Part shown: in pieces, positions 1 to 17,997 of the stretch | How positions within the stretch are numbered: the stretch's first letter is position 1 | Layout of the letters: each line of letters begins with the position of its first letter | NCBI GenBank assembly: GCA_039654915.1 | Contig: CM077599.1 | Span: 77,654,001 to 77,718,000, forward strand | DNA from: Aquilaria yunnanensis | Taxonomy: Eukaryota; Streptophyta; Magnoliopsida; Malvales; Thymelaeaceae | Length of the DNA stretch: 64,000 nucleotides | Direction: 5' to 3' | Notes under the pieces: model-generated | Seen by the model: the letters and a program-made list of their open reading frames with translations, nothing else | Told to the model about the DNA's origin: nothing | Databases searched by the model: none | Program-made: the position numbers and the translations under genes

Positions 1-77
1 TTCTGGAAACAACTGTTTATATGAAGCTTTTTTTTTTTTTTTTTTGTTTATAATAAGTTTCTGCTAACTGTTTCCAG

Positions 78-6450
<6,373 letters not shown>

Positions 6451-6502
6451 TGACTAGAAGAGTTTTAATATTTGAGATAGTATTGATATTTGGTTTAAAT
6501 GT

Positions 6503-6878
6503 GAAATAGTATCCCGAACTTTGCCTATTGCATCACTTAAGAGTCTAAATTATGAACCGGCACAACTCTTGACTCGTATTTCTGAATTTGGGGTAATTCA
6601 GTCCACAAGATGAGTTGGTCAGTCAGATGAAGTCACACATTCTAATGTTGTTTGTCACCGTCTGACCAAGCTGATAGACTCAACTCGTTGTCAATCATAA
6701 AGGTACTCAAACAGTGGCAAACAGCATCCGATCATGTGGCTTCACCTAACCAATCAACTCACCTTTTAAACAGAACCGCCTCAAACTCAAAAGTGCAAGT
6801 CTTGAGTTGTGCTAGCTCATAATTCAAGTTCTTAAGTGATCCAGTAGGCAAAGTTTGGGGTACTGCTCCGTATTTAAG
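6503..6878. repeat. Long inverted repeat (fold-back, probable MITE) downstream of the RLK
   Basis: The sequence from about 6505 (AACTTTGCCTATTGCATCAC) reappears inverted up to about 6865 (GATCCAGTAGGCAAAGTTTG). Arms are roughly 150 bp and imperfect, with a short centre. The right arm is repeated near 11130-11175 as part of a larger duplication. No clear target-site duplication was seen, so the superfamily is not assigned. Confidence 0.65.
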
Positions 6879-6896
6879 CCTTGATATTTTGTATGA

Positions 6897-6901
6897 GATT
6901 T
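6897..6901. other. Empty (pre-insertion) site of the neighbouring Copia element
   Basis: In unit A the sequence reads TATGAGATTTTTAAATTGTAG without interruption. In unit B the same stretch is split by the Copia element at 11209-16467, with GATTT present on both sides. These five bases are therefore the uninterrupted target site. Confidence 0.85.
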
Positions 6902-7296
6902 TTAAATTGTAGTTGTTTTGCTATTTGATGTCAAATATCAAGTAACAAGTTTGAATCATAAATATGATTATCTAGATTTATTTAGATTTTTGTAGGCTTG
7001 CGTGAACAAGGAAATTTTATTTTATTTTTAGTGTGCAGCATATTATTGTCTCATTGTCTCATTGCTTTGAGGCGTGAAAGTCACATTCCTCAAATTGCTA
7101 CAATCCAACTTTAATGCAGAGATAATGTAAACAATAAGGACAATCCAAATAAGCATCACTGTTTTATTCCAATGTAGAACAGCTCAACAAAAATGCATAA
7201 CCAAAATTAGTTAACTCCACCCTTCAATTTCCTATGCCAGTGAGTAAAACTCAGGGCAACTGTCACATGTATTCCATCTATTGCTTTGCCAAGAAG

Positions 7297-9430
7297 TTAG
7301 TAGCATTGGTGCCTCCAGGACTTCTTGATCACCAAAGGACTACATAGAGCCCAGAATCCCACAACAAATCCAGGTGCAAACCCTACAAAAATCCATAGCA
7401 TGTAAAGACCCTTTCTATCTTTTTCATTTCCATCATCACCTTCAGGATTATTATTGTCCAGAGTGGAACAGTTTCTCAGCAATGGAGAGCCACATAGGTA
7501 CAGGTTACCCTCATAAATTGATGGGCCGTTGAATGTCTGGAACTGGTTCGTCAAGGAAATTGGTCCTGACAGGTTGTTAAGTGACTAGTTCAAATGGCTC
7601 AATGCAGTCAAACCTGTAATCGGTTTGGACAGATGGTTGAAAGAGAGATCAAGAGTTTCTAACAGACCTTAATCCCCCAATCTTGTCTACTAAGTTTCCT
7701 GTCAGTTGATTGGAAGACAAGTTGAGGGTACCCAATTTGGAGAGATTTGTAATACCTTCTCGTATCTCTCCTTTCAGATCATTTGTTGACAGGTCTATGA
7801 TGTTTACTAGACCAAGTGTCATGGTATATTTGAGTAGCCTTCCTTGGACATTAAATTCCATTTCGTCCAAGTACATGAAAGACCAATTATGACTTGTTTG
7901 AACCTAAAGCACTAAGGTAGACATGCCTGTTAAATTGCTGACACATGTTGGGATCATCCCTGATAAATTATTATGACCAAGGTCCAAGACATGGAGGCAT
8001 GGAAGCTGACATAGATTTTCTGGAATGGTTCCTGTGAAAGAGTTCCCTCGAAGACTCAATATGGACAAGGAATGCATTGTCTCTCCAATCCACCTCGGAA
8101 TGTTTCCGATGAATTGGTTATCTCCAAGGCTAAGTTGCATCAGGCAGGTGCAGTTTCACAGGGCTGAGATATTCCCAGAAAGATTGTTGATGGCCACTGT
8201 CAATACCTGAAGCTGAGGGAGCAAGCACAACGACCGTTAAACTGTTCCGGCTAATTCTTAGATAGATCCAACACAAGCAATTCCTGCAAGCCCTTAAATG
8301 GAGGGATCTTTCCTGTAAGCTTGTTACTTGAAAAGAACAAGAATGAGAAGGTTGTTAATTTCCCAGAGGAAGCAGGGATATCCGCATTGAGAGAGTTCTC
8401 AGAAAGGTCTAAAATCCTATGTTGGCCTTTGGAGACCAATTCTGACAGAAGACCAAAGGGGAAGGGAGCCTTCAAACAAGTTGAGACTCAGGTGAACCCC
8501 ACAAGCATTCGTTGGAAATTTCAGAAACTTCAGAAGCTCCCCTCTTAGTATATTGTCATGGAGGTCCAAAAACATGAGTTGTGGACTTGGCTTCCAAAAC
8601 CAATCTTAACCAATCTTGTATCTCACCGGTGATGCCAACTTCAATAAGGGTAACAAAAGTTAGTTGTCTCTAAGTTTTCAGCCAAAGAGGAAACTTTGGA
8701 TCTATTTGACCGTTACTAAAAGAAATGGATGTAAGACTAAAACTCGGAACCCAATTTGGCCTTGCATCAAAAGCAAGAGACTTGTTCCAGGATGATACCC
8801 CCAAACTCCTCCAAATTTTTTAATTGATGGAAATGGATTTCAGATACGACACCTCCCCATCCAATTTGTTCGAAGACAAGTCCAACAGCTCCAAGTTTGA
8901 CAGGTTTCCGATGGATTTTGAAACCGGGCCGGAAATTGAAGTATATCCCAGGAATAGTAACCTTAAGTTCTTAAGGTTTGGACCATAGTTGAAACTCTTC
9001 CATGCTTAAGTTATTGAAGATGGCAATGAGGAAAATGCAATTCCTCAAGAGAAGGCAACATGCTGGCTGCTTGCACCCAACCAGCTGATGTTGAAGTAAG
9101 ATTTACATACCCTAAATTCAGATACTTCAATGAAGATAGTCCAGGCAACCAAGTCAGATCAACAACACAATGTTTGTGATTAACGGTTCGAGTTTAGTCA
9201 AATGACCAGTTTGCTTGCTGCACCCAACCCCTGGCCATTTGCAGCAGTCATTGGCCTGCTAAGAAGAAAGCAACCTGATGGATCTTCAAGATCATGCCCA
9301 AAGCTGACATGGACTTTTCTATCAACTTCATAGCAATCTGGGGCAGAATGGCTGGAGTTGGGAAATTTGTTTGCTGTGAAGGGTTGGAGTTGCAGAGAAA
9401 AGGTGGACAAGAAATAGACGGAGCAGGGCC
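7297..9430 (-). pseudogene. LRR receptor-like protein (Cf/EIX2 type) pseudogene
   Basis: Minus-strand remnant of a receptor-like protein: extracellular LRRs, one membrane span, no kinase. Such proteins act in cell-surface immune recognition. The N-terminal LRR cap lies at 9410-9198 (DCYEVDRKVHVSFGHDLEDP). LRR pieces follow at about 9160-9000 (WLPGLSSLKYLNLGY), 8475-8251, 8140-7904 and 7876-7649. The C-terminal part at 7554-7297 has GNLYLCGSPLLRNCS, an acidic stretch, the membrane span (MLWIFVGFAPGFVVGFWAL) and a basic tail ending RHQCY. The pieces sit in different frames with stops between them, so no full-length product is possible. The order and the near-complete length show it was once a whole gene. 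Truncated transcripts cannot be excluded. Confidence 0.85.
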
Positions 9431-9479
9431 ATTTGTTGCCTAATAATCAATCGGTTTAGCTTGTTAGCAAAGCAAGAAT

Positions 9480-10640
9480 CTAGCCATATTTATAAGACAA
9501 GGCCCTAAGGACGTGCAAAGTACGCAATTAGTAGTGTGTGAACAAGTGGAAGAAATTGTTGTGGGAATCTTTAGAATTGCTTGTACAGAAATCACCAATT
9601 TTAGTAAAACTAAATAAGCAAAAACTCTATAAAAAATTTATGTATAAATAATTTGTTTGGTAAGAAGTAATGAAATAATTCACAGAATAATGTAGAATTT
9701 ACATAGTGAGTAAAAATTTACCTATAACCAACAAGTCTATCAAAAAATTAAATAAAAATATGCAATTACAAGTATGACCCATGGTCTTTAATTTTGTGAA
9801 ATTTCACAGTATTTCTTTCAAAACATTATTTGTTATTATATGTGTACATGTTACAAAAGTTTTTATAATTTATCATTTTTCTACATGAAATACCGTAGTA
9901 TTTCACATATACCACTGAGTTGTTATGTATTTTTTCTTAGTTTATTAGGATAAACTGAATATTTTGTGCGATACATGCTACGGTACGCAATTTAACGCAG
10001 TGCATGACTGGGGTAATTTTTTAATTGTTTTGCATCAAAGTAACATGCACAATTATATCAAATGACAAAACTGTTTAACTACCTTTGAACTCATTATGAT
10101 ATTAGAAAATATTTTTATTATTGGAGTATTGTTATTTTTTATCCCATGTATTAATAAATTAAATTTTTTTGTTGAACGTTGCGAGTAAAATTTATTTTGT
10201 TTTATATATTCCATTTTTATGTTTATTCATATAAAAATATTATATTTCATATATATTTTATTTATATTTGGGAAATTATGGTGAAAATAATTAAAATACA
10301 TAGAAAAAGGTACAATAAAAATATATTTAATAAATTCATATTAAAAAAAATATTCTAATATTCTTTTATAAAATTGAAAACAATATACGACGTGGTATAC
10401 CTATTGCCTATAATTTATTGAACGTGGTATACCTTATGATAACGACATACCAATTTAGATGTTGTTCCCCATGACAAGAATTCTGTTTTTCTTTCTTTCA
10501 TGAGTAGTGAGTGGTGAGTTGGTGTTGCTATCCTAGGAATTAAAGTGTCTCCAATACTCTTCACTTTGGTATAATTCTGACCATGTGATTACATACACAT
10601 AAAATCGAGCCAATCTAGAGCTTTTTTTTTTTTCGATGAT
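9480..10640. other. AT-rich intergenic DNA upstream of the RLP pseudogene
   Basis: No gene recognised. This stretch would have held the RLP promoter. It is very AT-rich and has no equivalent in unit B, where the deletion joins sequence near 7870 directly to sequence near 10640. Confidence 0.6.
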
Positions 10641-11029
10641 CCAATCTAGAGCTTTTGTAAGCCGGTGCTTGACCACATATTTTGATGCTTTTCAAGCTAG
10701 ACCAAACTAAGAAAATTTTCAAAAAAAAAAAAAAAAAAAAAGACAATGAGATTTAATGAGAATTTTACTTATCTTTTCCTATTTGAGAATCCTTTTTTTT
10801 ACTTTTTGAGGTTTAATGAATTCTTTACTTACCCCCTTTCATGATAACAAGAACTAAAAATGTCCTTTCATTGTCTCCTTAGATAAGTTGAATCGACCAT
10901 AATGCCTCTATGAGACATTAACACTTTGCTCAATTAATTAAAACTTGTAAAAAATTATATATGATAAAATCATTTTTTCAATTATTTTTTTCTATATTCT
11001 TAGTTTTTGTTGAATTGGTTTAGATTATC

Positions 11030-11052
11030 ATCATCATCATCATCATCATCAT
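11030..11052. repeat. (ATC)n microsatellite
   Basis: About seven ATC repeats. The corresponding place in unit B (17775-17850) has an expanded ATC run plus GTT and ACT runs, so this site has changed length since the duplication. Confidence 0.9.
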
Positions 11053-11208
11053 TATGCTTTTAATGGTTAATTTGCTTCCTACTTAAAAAAACAACTATTT
11101 TAACTTAGAATGGGTTATACTGGTTCATAGTTCAGACGCTTAAGTAATCTAGTAGACAAACTTTGGGGTACTATTTGTATTTAAGCCTTGATATTTTGTA
11201 TGAGATTT

Positions 11209-11429
11209 TGTTAGTTGTATCATGAGTTTGTTTTTAGGAAGCTTGCTTTTTTGTTCAATTGAAGTCCTAGTCTTTTGCTGGTTTGTTATGATCTTTAGCA
11301 AGTTTATTAGTAGATTTAGCAGATTTTTAGGAATTTTCTCTGTTAATCAATTCTGTTCCTTCTATATATATTTGAAGTTGAAGGTTAAATAAAATCAACT
11401 ATTCCACATCTAACTTTTCTTCTACTACA
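11209..11429 (+). repeat. Copia 5' LTR
   Basis: About 221 bp, from TG directly after the left GATTT to TACA just before the primer-binding site. It matches 16248-16467 along its length, for example TAGCAGATTTTTAGGAATTT. Confidence 0.88.
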
Positions 11430-14400
11430 GAGGTATCAGAGGCCCTTTTTTTTTTTTAAGGGACCTTTTTTTTCTTAAGGGGCCTATGAGAGACTTGTGA
11501 GCTTATTTTTGACCAAGTGTTCATCCAAAACAAGCATCCAATTTTGCTTCTAAAGAAACCATTAAACAATGGAAGGAAGGAGTTTCACTTCCAATTGTGA
11601 CTCTACTTGTGTTTGATGGATATCACTACCAAGCTTGAGCAGTGAGAATATACTTTTATTTGGAAGAGTGCGATTTATGGGAAACTATGGAGGAAGATTA
11701 TGAAGTTCCTCCTCGACTAGGAAACCCAACTATGGCTCAAATCAAAACCCATAAGGAGAAAAAGACAACAAAGGCCAAAGCTAAGGCCTGCCTCTTTGCT
11801 GCAGTTTCTCCAACCATATTCATTAGAATCATGGCATGTGAATCTGCAAAGACCATCTAGGACTTTCTTAAGGATGAATACCAAGGAGATGAAAGAATTA
11901 GAGGGATAAAGGTGTCAAACTTGATTAGAGAATTTGAGATGTAGCAAATGAAGGAGTCAAAAACAAAAAAGGAGTACTCAGACAAGCTAATTGGCATTAC
12001 CAACAAGGTAAGATTACTAACAGTAGAATAGTGCAAAAATTCTTGTCTTCTTGCTTGAAAGCTTTGAAGCAACCATTGCCTCTTTGAAAAATTCTAAAGA
12101 TCTATCAAAAATCAAGTTGGCAGAGTTATTGAATGCTTTGCAGGCATAAGAACAAAGAAGAATGATGAGGCAAAAAAATGCTATTAAAGGTGCATTGCAA
12201 GCCAAGTTATAGCTGAATTCTAAAGGAAAAAGTAAGAAGTGGAAAGGAAATAAAAGGAACACCAGCAATGTAGAGGCTGTAATAGCTGAAAATAATACAA
12301 ATTTAGGCAGCAATAATAAATTGGGAAAACACCCTCCTTGTTAGTACTAAGGTAAGAAGAATTACCTTCAAAATAAGTGATGGAGGAAGCCTGATATAAG
12401 ATATAGGAAGTGTCAAAAACTAGGACATGCATAGATCGTTTGTAATGAGAAGGAAACTCAGTAGCAACGAGACACTTAAACTGCAATTCAGCAAGAGATA
12501 AAACAACTTTTTGTTGCATCTTGTTTTGCTTCCAGTGTTTCAAATGATAGCTGGCTCATTAATAGTGGCTGCACAAATCATATGACTAGTGACGAAAAAC
12601 TTTTTGGGGAGCTTGATAGATCAGTAGCATCAAGAGTCAGTATTGGAAATGGCAAGCATATCTTAGTGAAAGGAAAAGGAATTATGGCTATTGAGAACTA
12701 TACAGGTACAAAACTCATCTCTGATGTCCTATATGTTCCTAAAATTGATCAAATTTTACTTAGTGTTGGATAGTTGCTTGAAAAAGGATTCAAACTAATC
12801 TTCAAAGAAAGAAAGCATCTAATTATTGATCCAAATGGTTAGGAGCTGTTCAAAATTAAAATGCAGGGTAAAAGCTTCTCTTTGAATCCATTGGAGGTGG
12901 AGCAAGTAGCATTTTCGAGTCAACTTACTATTTCTAAAACTTGGCACAAAAGACTAGGACATTTCCATTACAAAGCCCTACTGTTAATGCAAAGGAATGA
13001 AATAGCAAATGGTTTACCAAACCTGGAAGAGCACATCTCAAGTTACAAGGCTAGTCTGCTTAGGAAGCAAACAAGATTTCCTCTAAAAAAAAAAACAACA
13101 TGAAAAGCCAAAGAAAAGCTGCAGCTAATTCTTACTGATCTATATGGTCCACAATAAATTCCATCACTAAATGGCTGTAGATATTTTATAATTTTTATTC
13201 TTGATCTAACAAGGATGTGCTGGATTTATTTTATGATATTTAAGTCAGAAGTTGTTGGAGTATTTCTGAAGTTTAAAAGATGGGTTGAGAACCGGATTTT
13301 CTACAATATTTAGATCATCAAATCAGACAATAGAACTGAATATACTTTAGACAAGTTCAATGTCTTTTTGTGAAGAAGTTGGAATTGAGCACCAATTGAT
13401 TGTTCTATACTCAACTCAGCAAAATAAAGTCAGTGAGAAAAAGAACAGAACAATCATAGAGATGATCAGATGTTTGTTGCATGAAAAGCATTTGCCTAAG
13501 AAATTCTGGGCAGAAGTTGCATGCATAGTTGTTTTCTTATTGAATAGACTACCTACAATAACAGTACAAAAGAAAAATTTATTCGAAGCCCCGTTTGGAA
13601 GTAAGCCTACTTTGAAAAATCTTAAAGTATTTGGATGTATGTGTTTTTCTCATATTCCATAGGATAAAAGGGACAAACTTGATAAAAAAGCTAAGCCAGA
13701 AATTTTCATTGGCTGCAGCTCAGTTTCCAAAGCTTACAAGATTTTTCAGCCTTAAGCAAGGAAGATAGTGATCAGTAGAGATGTTCAGTTTCTTAAACAT
13801 GAACAATGAGACTGGATAAGAAAGTCTTAGGAAAAACATCAGTTGATGTCCTTGGACCCTGATGAATTGGAAGATGAGCAACCTATCAAGGGAACAAGGT
13901 CACTCTTAGATATTTATCAAAGATGCAACTTTATTGTTTTTGAATTTACAGGACATGAAGAAGCCAAGGTAGATCAAAGATGGACAAATGCAATGAAGGA
14001 GGGGGTGGCCATGATAGAGAAGAATCAGACCTGGGAGCTATTGGAAAGGCCCCAAAATAGAGAAGTGATTGGGGTTAAATGAGTTTTCAGGCCAAAGCTA
14101 AATCTTGATAGTTTAGTGAACAAGCACAAAGTTAGACTAGTGGTGAAAGGCTATGCCTAAATATTGGGAGTTGATTTTTCTAAAACTTTCACACCAATGG
14201 CCAAGTTAAATACTATTAGAATGCTTCTAGCCTTAACAGCATAGAAAGCGTGGAAATCTACCAACTAGATGTGAATTATGCATTTCTGAATGGTTTACTT
14301 AAAAAGGAAATTTATGTTGAGCAACCATAAGGTTTTTGTGTACCAGGTCATGAAGAGATGGTCTATCTATTGAAGAAGGCTATCTACGAACTAATACAAG

Positions 14401-14922
14401 CCCCCAGAACTTGGTACAACAAAATGGATGAACACCTACTAAACTTAGGCTTCGAAAAAAGCTTGAGTGAATCAACTTTTTTATGTCAAGAAAGTTGATT
14501 CTAACATTGTGATCATCTCCATTTATGTAGATGATTTGCTTGTGACAAGAAATAGTGTTATGCGGATTGAAGAATTCAAGAAGGAAATGATTAAGGTATT
14601 TGAGATGACAGATCTTGAAAAAATGACTTATTTTCTAGGAATGGAATTCGGGTAAGATCAAAATGGAATCTTCATTTGTTAGAAGATATATCTAAAAGAA
14701 AATTTGAAGAGGTTTAAAATGAAGAAGTGCAATGGTGTGAGCACTCCAATGTACCAGAAGAAAAAGCTGCAAAAAGAAGATGAAGTTGAACCAATAGATG
14801 AAGGAGTTTATAGAAACTTAATGTATCTAACAGCAACATAACCTGACATTGTGTTTTTTGTGAGTGTTTTATCCAGTTTTTTAAATTGGCTGCTAAAAGG
14901 ATGGTGAGCTACCTCAAAGGAA

Positions 14923-15713
14923 TTGTTGACACCTAATTTTGTCCGGGTGCTAACTTTTGTTTAGTTCTAGGTTAGGAAAATTAGTTTAGGAGGCATTTTA
15001 ATTTTTAAGGGCGATTTGGTCAGTTGTTAGAACATTTGAGTTATTTTTTTCATTTTAGGGTTAGTTGGTTTAGTCAGTTTTAGGTTACACTGTTGTTCAT
15101 ATTATGAGTTTTTAGGAATTTAGAATGGTCATTTAGGGTCAAAATAGGAGTTAATTTAGGTTAGGTACTAATCTAGAGTCCTAAAGGTTTTGTAGGGTCA
15201 ATTTAGGCAAAAGGAAAAAGTTTTGGTGGAAGCCGAGGTTTCTTAGAAAGTTCTACGTAAAAGTGAATGGTTTGGGGGCAAATCTATCAATTTTAGAGAG
15301 TTTGAGCTAAATCTTGCGATTTTATGAAATTCTGAGAAAATATGGTTATTTTGCAAAGTTTTGGGCTTAATTGACAGATTAGAGAAGTATTTGGTGAAAT
15401 TGAGAATTCTTCGTGGATTTGGTAAAGTCCCAAGATTTCAAAGACGCCTAAAATTCCACATCTGGTTGGTCTGATAAGATTTACGGTTTGGAATTTAATT
15501 AAACAAAATCACTCTCAATCAAAGATTAGGTTAAGAAATAATGATTTAGGAAAAGGTAAAACTGAACCCCATGGTACCAATTTTTTGGTACTTTAATAAG
15601 GTTATTTTAGCGTAACCGACTCACGATCTCAGATTATCTCGCAAACCATAACAAATGTCCAATCGACTTAAGTGAAATCGATTGTTGGCGACTCCTAAAA
15701 ATCACATTGTCAT
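14923..15713. mobile_element. Nested insertion (probable solo LTR or short LTR-element remnant) in the Copia RT/RNase H region
   Basis: Copia coding sequence is broken after SYLKG and resumes with LTYGIKFSKS. AGGAA flanks both sides (14918-14922 and 15714-15718). The insert begins TTGTTGACACCTAATTTTGT and ends near CACATTGTCAT, with no long ORF. TGTTGACACC is a common plant LTR start. A TTGGCGACTCC stretch near the right end resembles a primer-binding site, so part of an internal region may be present. The exact ends are uncertain by one base. Confidence 0.7.
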
Positions 15714-16247
15714 AGGAACTTTAACTTATGGTATTAAGTTCAGCAAAAGTCAGATTTTCAAGTTACATGGATATTCTAACAGTGATTAGGCTTGTTCAAC
15801 TGATGACATGAAAAAGCACTTTTGGGCATTGTTTTACCTTCATATTAGGGTGTTTTTATGGTGCTTAAAGAAATAAGAGCTGGTGGCACAATCAACTGCA
15901 GAGGCTAAGTTTGTAGCAACAACAGCAGCAGTCAATCAATCAATATGGCTAAGGAAACTAATGAAAAATCTACAACAGAATGAAGAAGAATGCACTGAGA
16001 TGTTTGTGAATAATCAAGCTGTTATAACTATATCTCAAAATCCTATGTTTCATGGAAGAACCAAACATTTCAATATCAAGTTTTACTTCTTAAGGGAGGT
16101 ACAGAATAATGGTTAACTAAAACTAGTTTATTGCAAGACTGAAGATCAAATGACAGACATTTTCACCAAGTCATTCCATGTTAACTGATTTGTGTTCCAT
16201 AGAGACAAGTTGTGAGTATTATGCAGCTCTTGATTTAGGAGAAGAAA

Positions 16248-16467
16248 TAGGCTATATCAAGAGCCAGTTTTTAGAAAGTTTGTTTTTCTGTTAAATTGAA
16301 CTCCTAGTCTTTAACTGATTTGTTATGATCTTTAGGAAGTTTGTTAGCAGATTTAGCAGATTTTTAGGAATTTTCTCTATTAATCACTTTTATTCCTCCT
16401 ATATATATTTGAAGTTGAAGGTTAAATAAACTCAGACTATTCCACAGCCAACTTTTCTTATACTATA
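16248..16467 (+). repeat. Copia 3' LTR
   Basis: Follows a purine-rich tract (AGGAGAAGAAA) that fits a polypurine tract. It ends TATA, where the 5' LTR has TACA, directly before GATTT. The two LTRs differ at many positions, so the insertion is not recent. Confidence 0.85.
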
Positions 16468-16794
16468 GATTTTTAAATTGTAGCTATTTTTCCATTTGAT
16501 GTCAAATATTAAGTAACAAGTTTGAATCTTAAATATGGTTAACTGGATTTATTTAGATTTTTGTAGCCTTAAATGAAATAGGATATTTTATTTTATTTTA
16601 TTTATTTATTTTTTATTGTCTCATTATTTTGGGGTGTGAGAGTCACATTCCTCAAATTGCTATAATCCAGATTTAATGCAGAGACAATGTAAACAACAAA
16701 AATAATCCAACTAAGCCCCACTATTTTATTTTAGTGTAGATGCATAACCAAAATTAGTTAGCTTCACCCTTCAATTTCCTATGCCAACGAGCAA

Positions 16795-17395
16795 AACTCA
16801 AGGCAACTGTGCCATGTATTCCATCCATTGCTTTGTCAATAAACTGGTAGCATTTGTGCCTCTAAGACCACAAAGAGCCCAGAATCCCACAACAACTCCC
16901 GGTGCAAGCCCTGCAGAGAACCATAACATGTAAAAACCCTTTCAATCTTTTTTCATTTCCATCACCACCTTTAGGCTTATTATTGTCTAGAGTGGAACAG
17001 TTCCTCAGCAATGGAGAGCCACAGAGGTACAAGTTACCTCATAAATTGATGGAACTGGTTTGTCGAAGGAATTAGTCTTGATAGGTTGTTATGTGACAAG
17101 TTCAAATGGCTCAATGCAATCAAACCTGTAATGCTTGTAGGGATCAGTTCGAACAGATGGTTGGAAGAAAGGTCAAGAGCTTCTAACAACCTTAAGCCCT
17201 CATTTTTGTCTCTTAAGTTTTTTGTCAATTGATTGTAAGACAAGTTGAGGATGCCCGATCTAGAGAGATTTTTGATACCTTCTAGTATCCCTACTTTCAA
17301 ATTATTTCTTAACAGGTTTATGGTGTTTACTAAACCAAGTGTTACGGTATATTTGAGTAGTCTTCCTTGGACATTAAACTCCATTTCATTCAAGC
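16795..17395 (-). pseudogene. Truncated second copy of the LRR receptor-like protein
   Basis: Minus-strand copy of the RLP 3' part. Its LRR segment 17393-17034 (NVQGRLLKYTVTLGLVNTIN) closely matches 7876-7649 of unit A. The C-terminal and membrane-span region follows to about 16800, with small deletions. Nothing N-terminal to NEMEFNVQGR remains, because unit-A-like sequence resumes at about 17413 from a point 2.8 kb further upstream. A broken gene, not a short functional one. Confidence 0.85.
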
Positions 17396-17774
17396 GTATG
17401 AAAGGCCCATGTAGAGCTTTTGTAAGTCGTGCTTGAGCACATATTTTGAGGCTTTTTAAGCTAGATCAAACTAGAGAAATTTTAAAAAAAATTCCTAAAT
17501 TTTAATGTGAACTTCACATCATTTATCCATTTTTATTTGGGAATTCTTCACTTTATCACCTGATATTTAGTGAATCCTTGACTTACCTCTTTTTGATAGT
17601 AGTGAGAAATAAAAATGCCTTTTCATTGTCTCCTTAGATATGCTAAATTGACCATAATGCCTCTAGAAGATAATAACACTGCTAAATTAACTAAAAACTT
17701 ATACAAAATTATATATGATAAAATCATTTTTTCATCTATTTTTCTCTATTTTTTTTTTGGTTGAATTGGCCTAT

Positions 17775-17850
17775 ATCATCATCATCATCATCATCATCAT
17801 TATTGTTGTTGTTGTTGTTGTTGTTGAAGTTATTATTACTACTACTACTC
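17775..17850. repeat. Compound trinucleotide microsatellite (ATC)n(GTT)n(ACT)n
   Basis: Runs of ATC, then TTG/GTT, then ATT/ACT. An expanded counterpart of the simple ATC run at 11030. Confidence 0.95.
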
Positions 17851-17997
17851 CTGTGCTTTTAATGGATAATTTGCTTCCTACTTAATGAAACAACTATTTT
17901 GCTAAACATTTTAAGTTGTTAAAAATATATTTAATTACTAATTTGTCAAACATATTTCACATTTAATTATATATTGTATCTAGTTACTATATTTTAA

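Larger units (their letters stand above)
6820..11100. repeat. Tandem duplication unit A (carries RLP pseudogene)
   Basis: Sequence from about 6820 to 7880 and from about 10640 to 11090 recurs in order at 11115-11208 plus 16468-17400 and at 17413-17900. Shared landmarks are AAGCCTTGATATTTTGTATG (about 6875 and 11185), the RLP 3' end, and GCTTTTAATGG near 11056 and 17855. Unit A keeps the whole RLP pseudogene and has no Copia insertion. The junction between the units is near 11100. Confidence 0.8.
11204..16472 (+). mobile_element. Degenerate Ty1/Copia LTR retrotransposon with 5 bp TSD
   Basis: Element body 11209-16467, flanked by GATTT at 11204-11208 and 16468-16472. The 5' LTR starts TGTTAG and ends TACA. 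An initiator-Met-like primer site (AGGTATCAGAGG) follows. The polyprotein order is gag, protease, integrase, RT, RNase H, as in Copia. Visible parts: zinc knuckle YRKCQKLGHA near 12405; protease-region SGCTNHMTSDEKL at 12570; GAG-pre-integrase LTISKTWHKRLGHF near 12920; integrase to about 13660; RT with YVDD at 14524; RNase H with AQSTAEAKFVATT at 15883. Stops and frameshifts throughout make it inactive. It carries a nested insertion at 14923-15713. Confidence 0.93.
11101..17900. repeat. Tandem duplication unit B (Copia-interrupted, RLP truncated)
   Basis: Second copy of unit A. Unit-A-like sequence at 11115-11208 continues at 16468 after the Copia element. It includes only the RLP 3' part, to about 17395, and then jumps to sequence matching unit A at about 10640. 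Relative to unit A it has therefore lost about 2.8 kb, including the RLP 5' half, and gained one retrotransposon. Confidence 0.8.
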
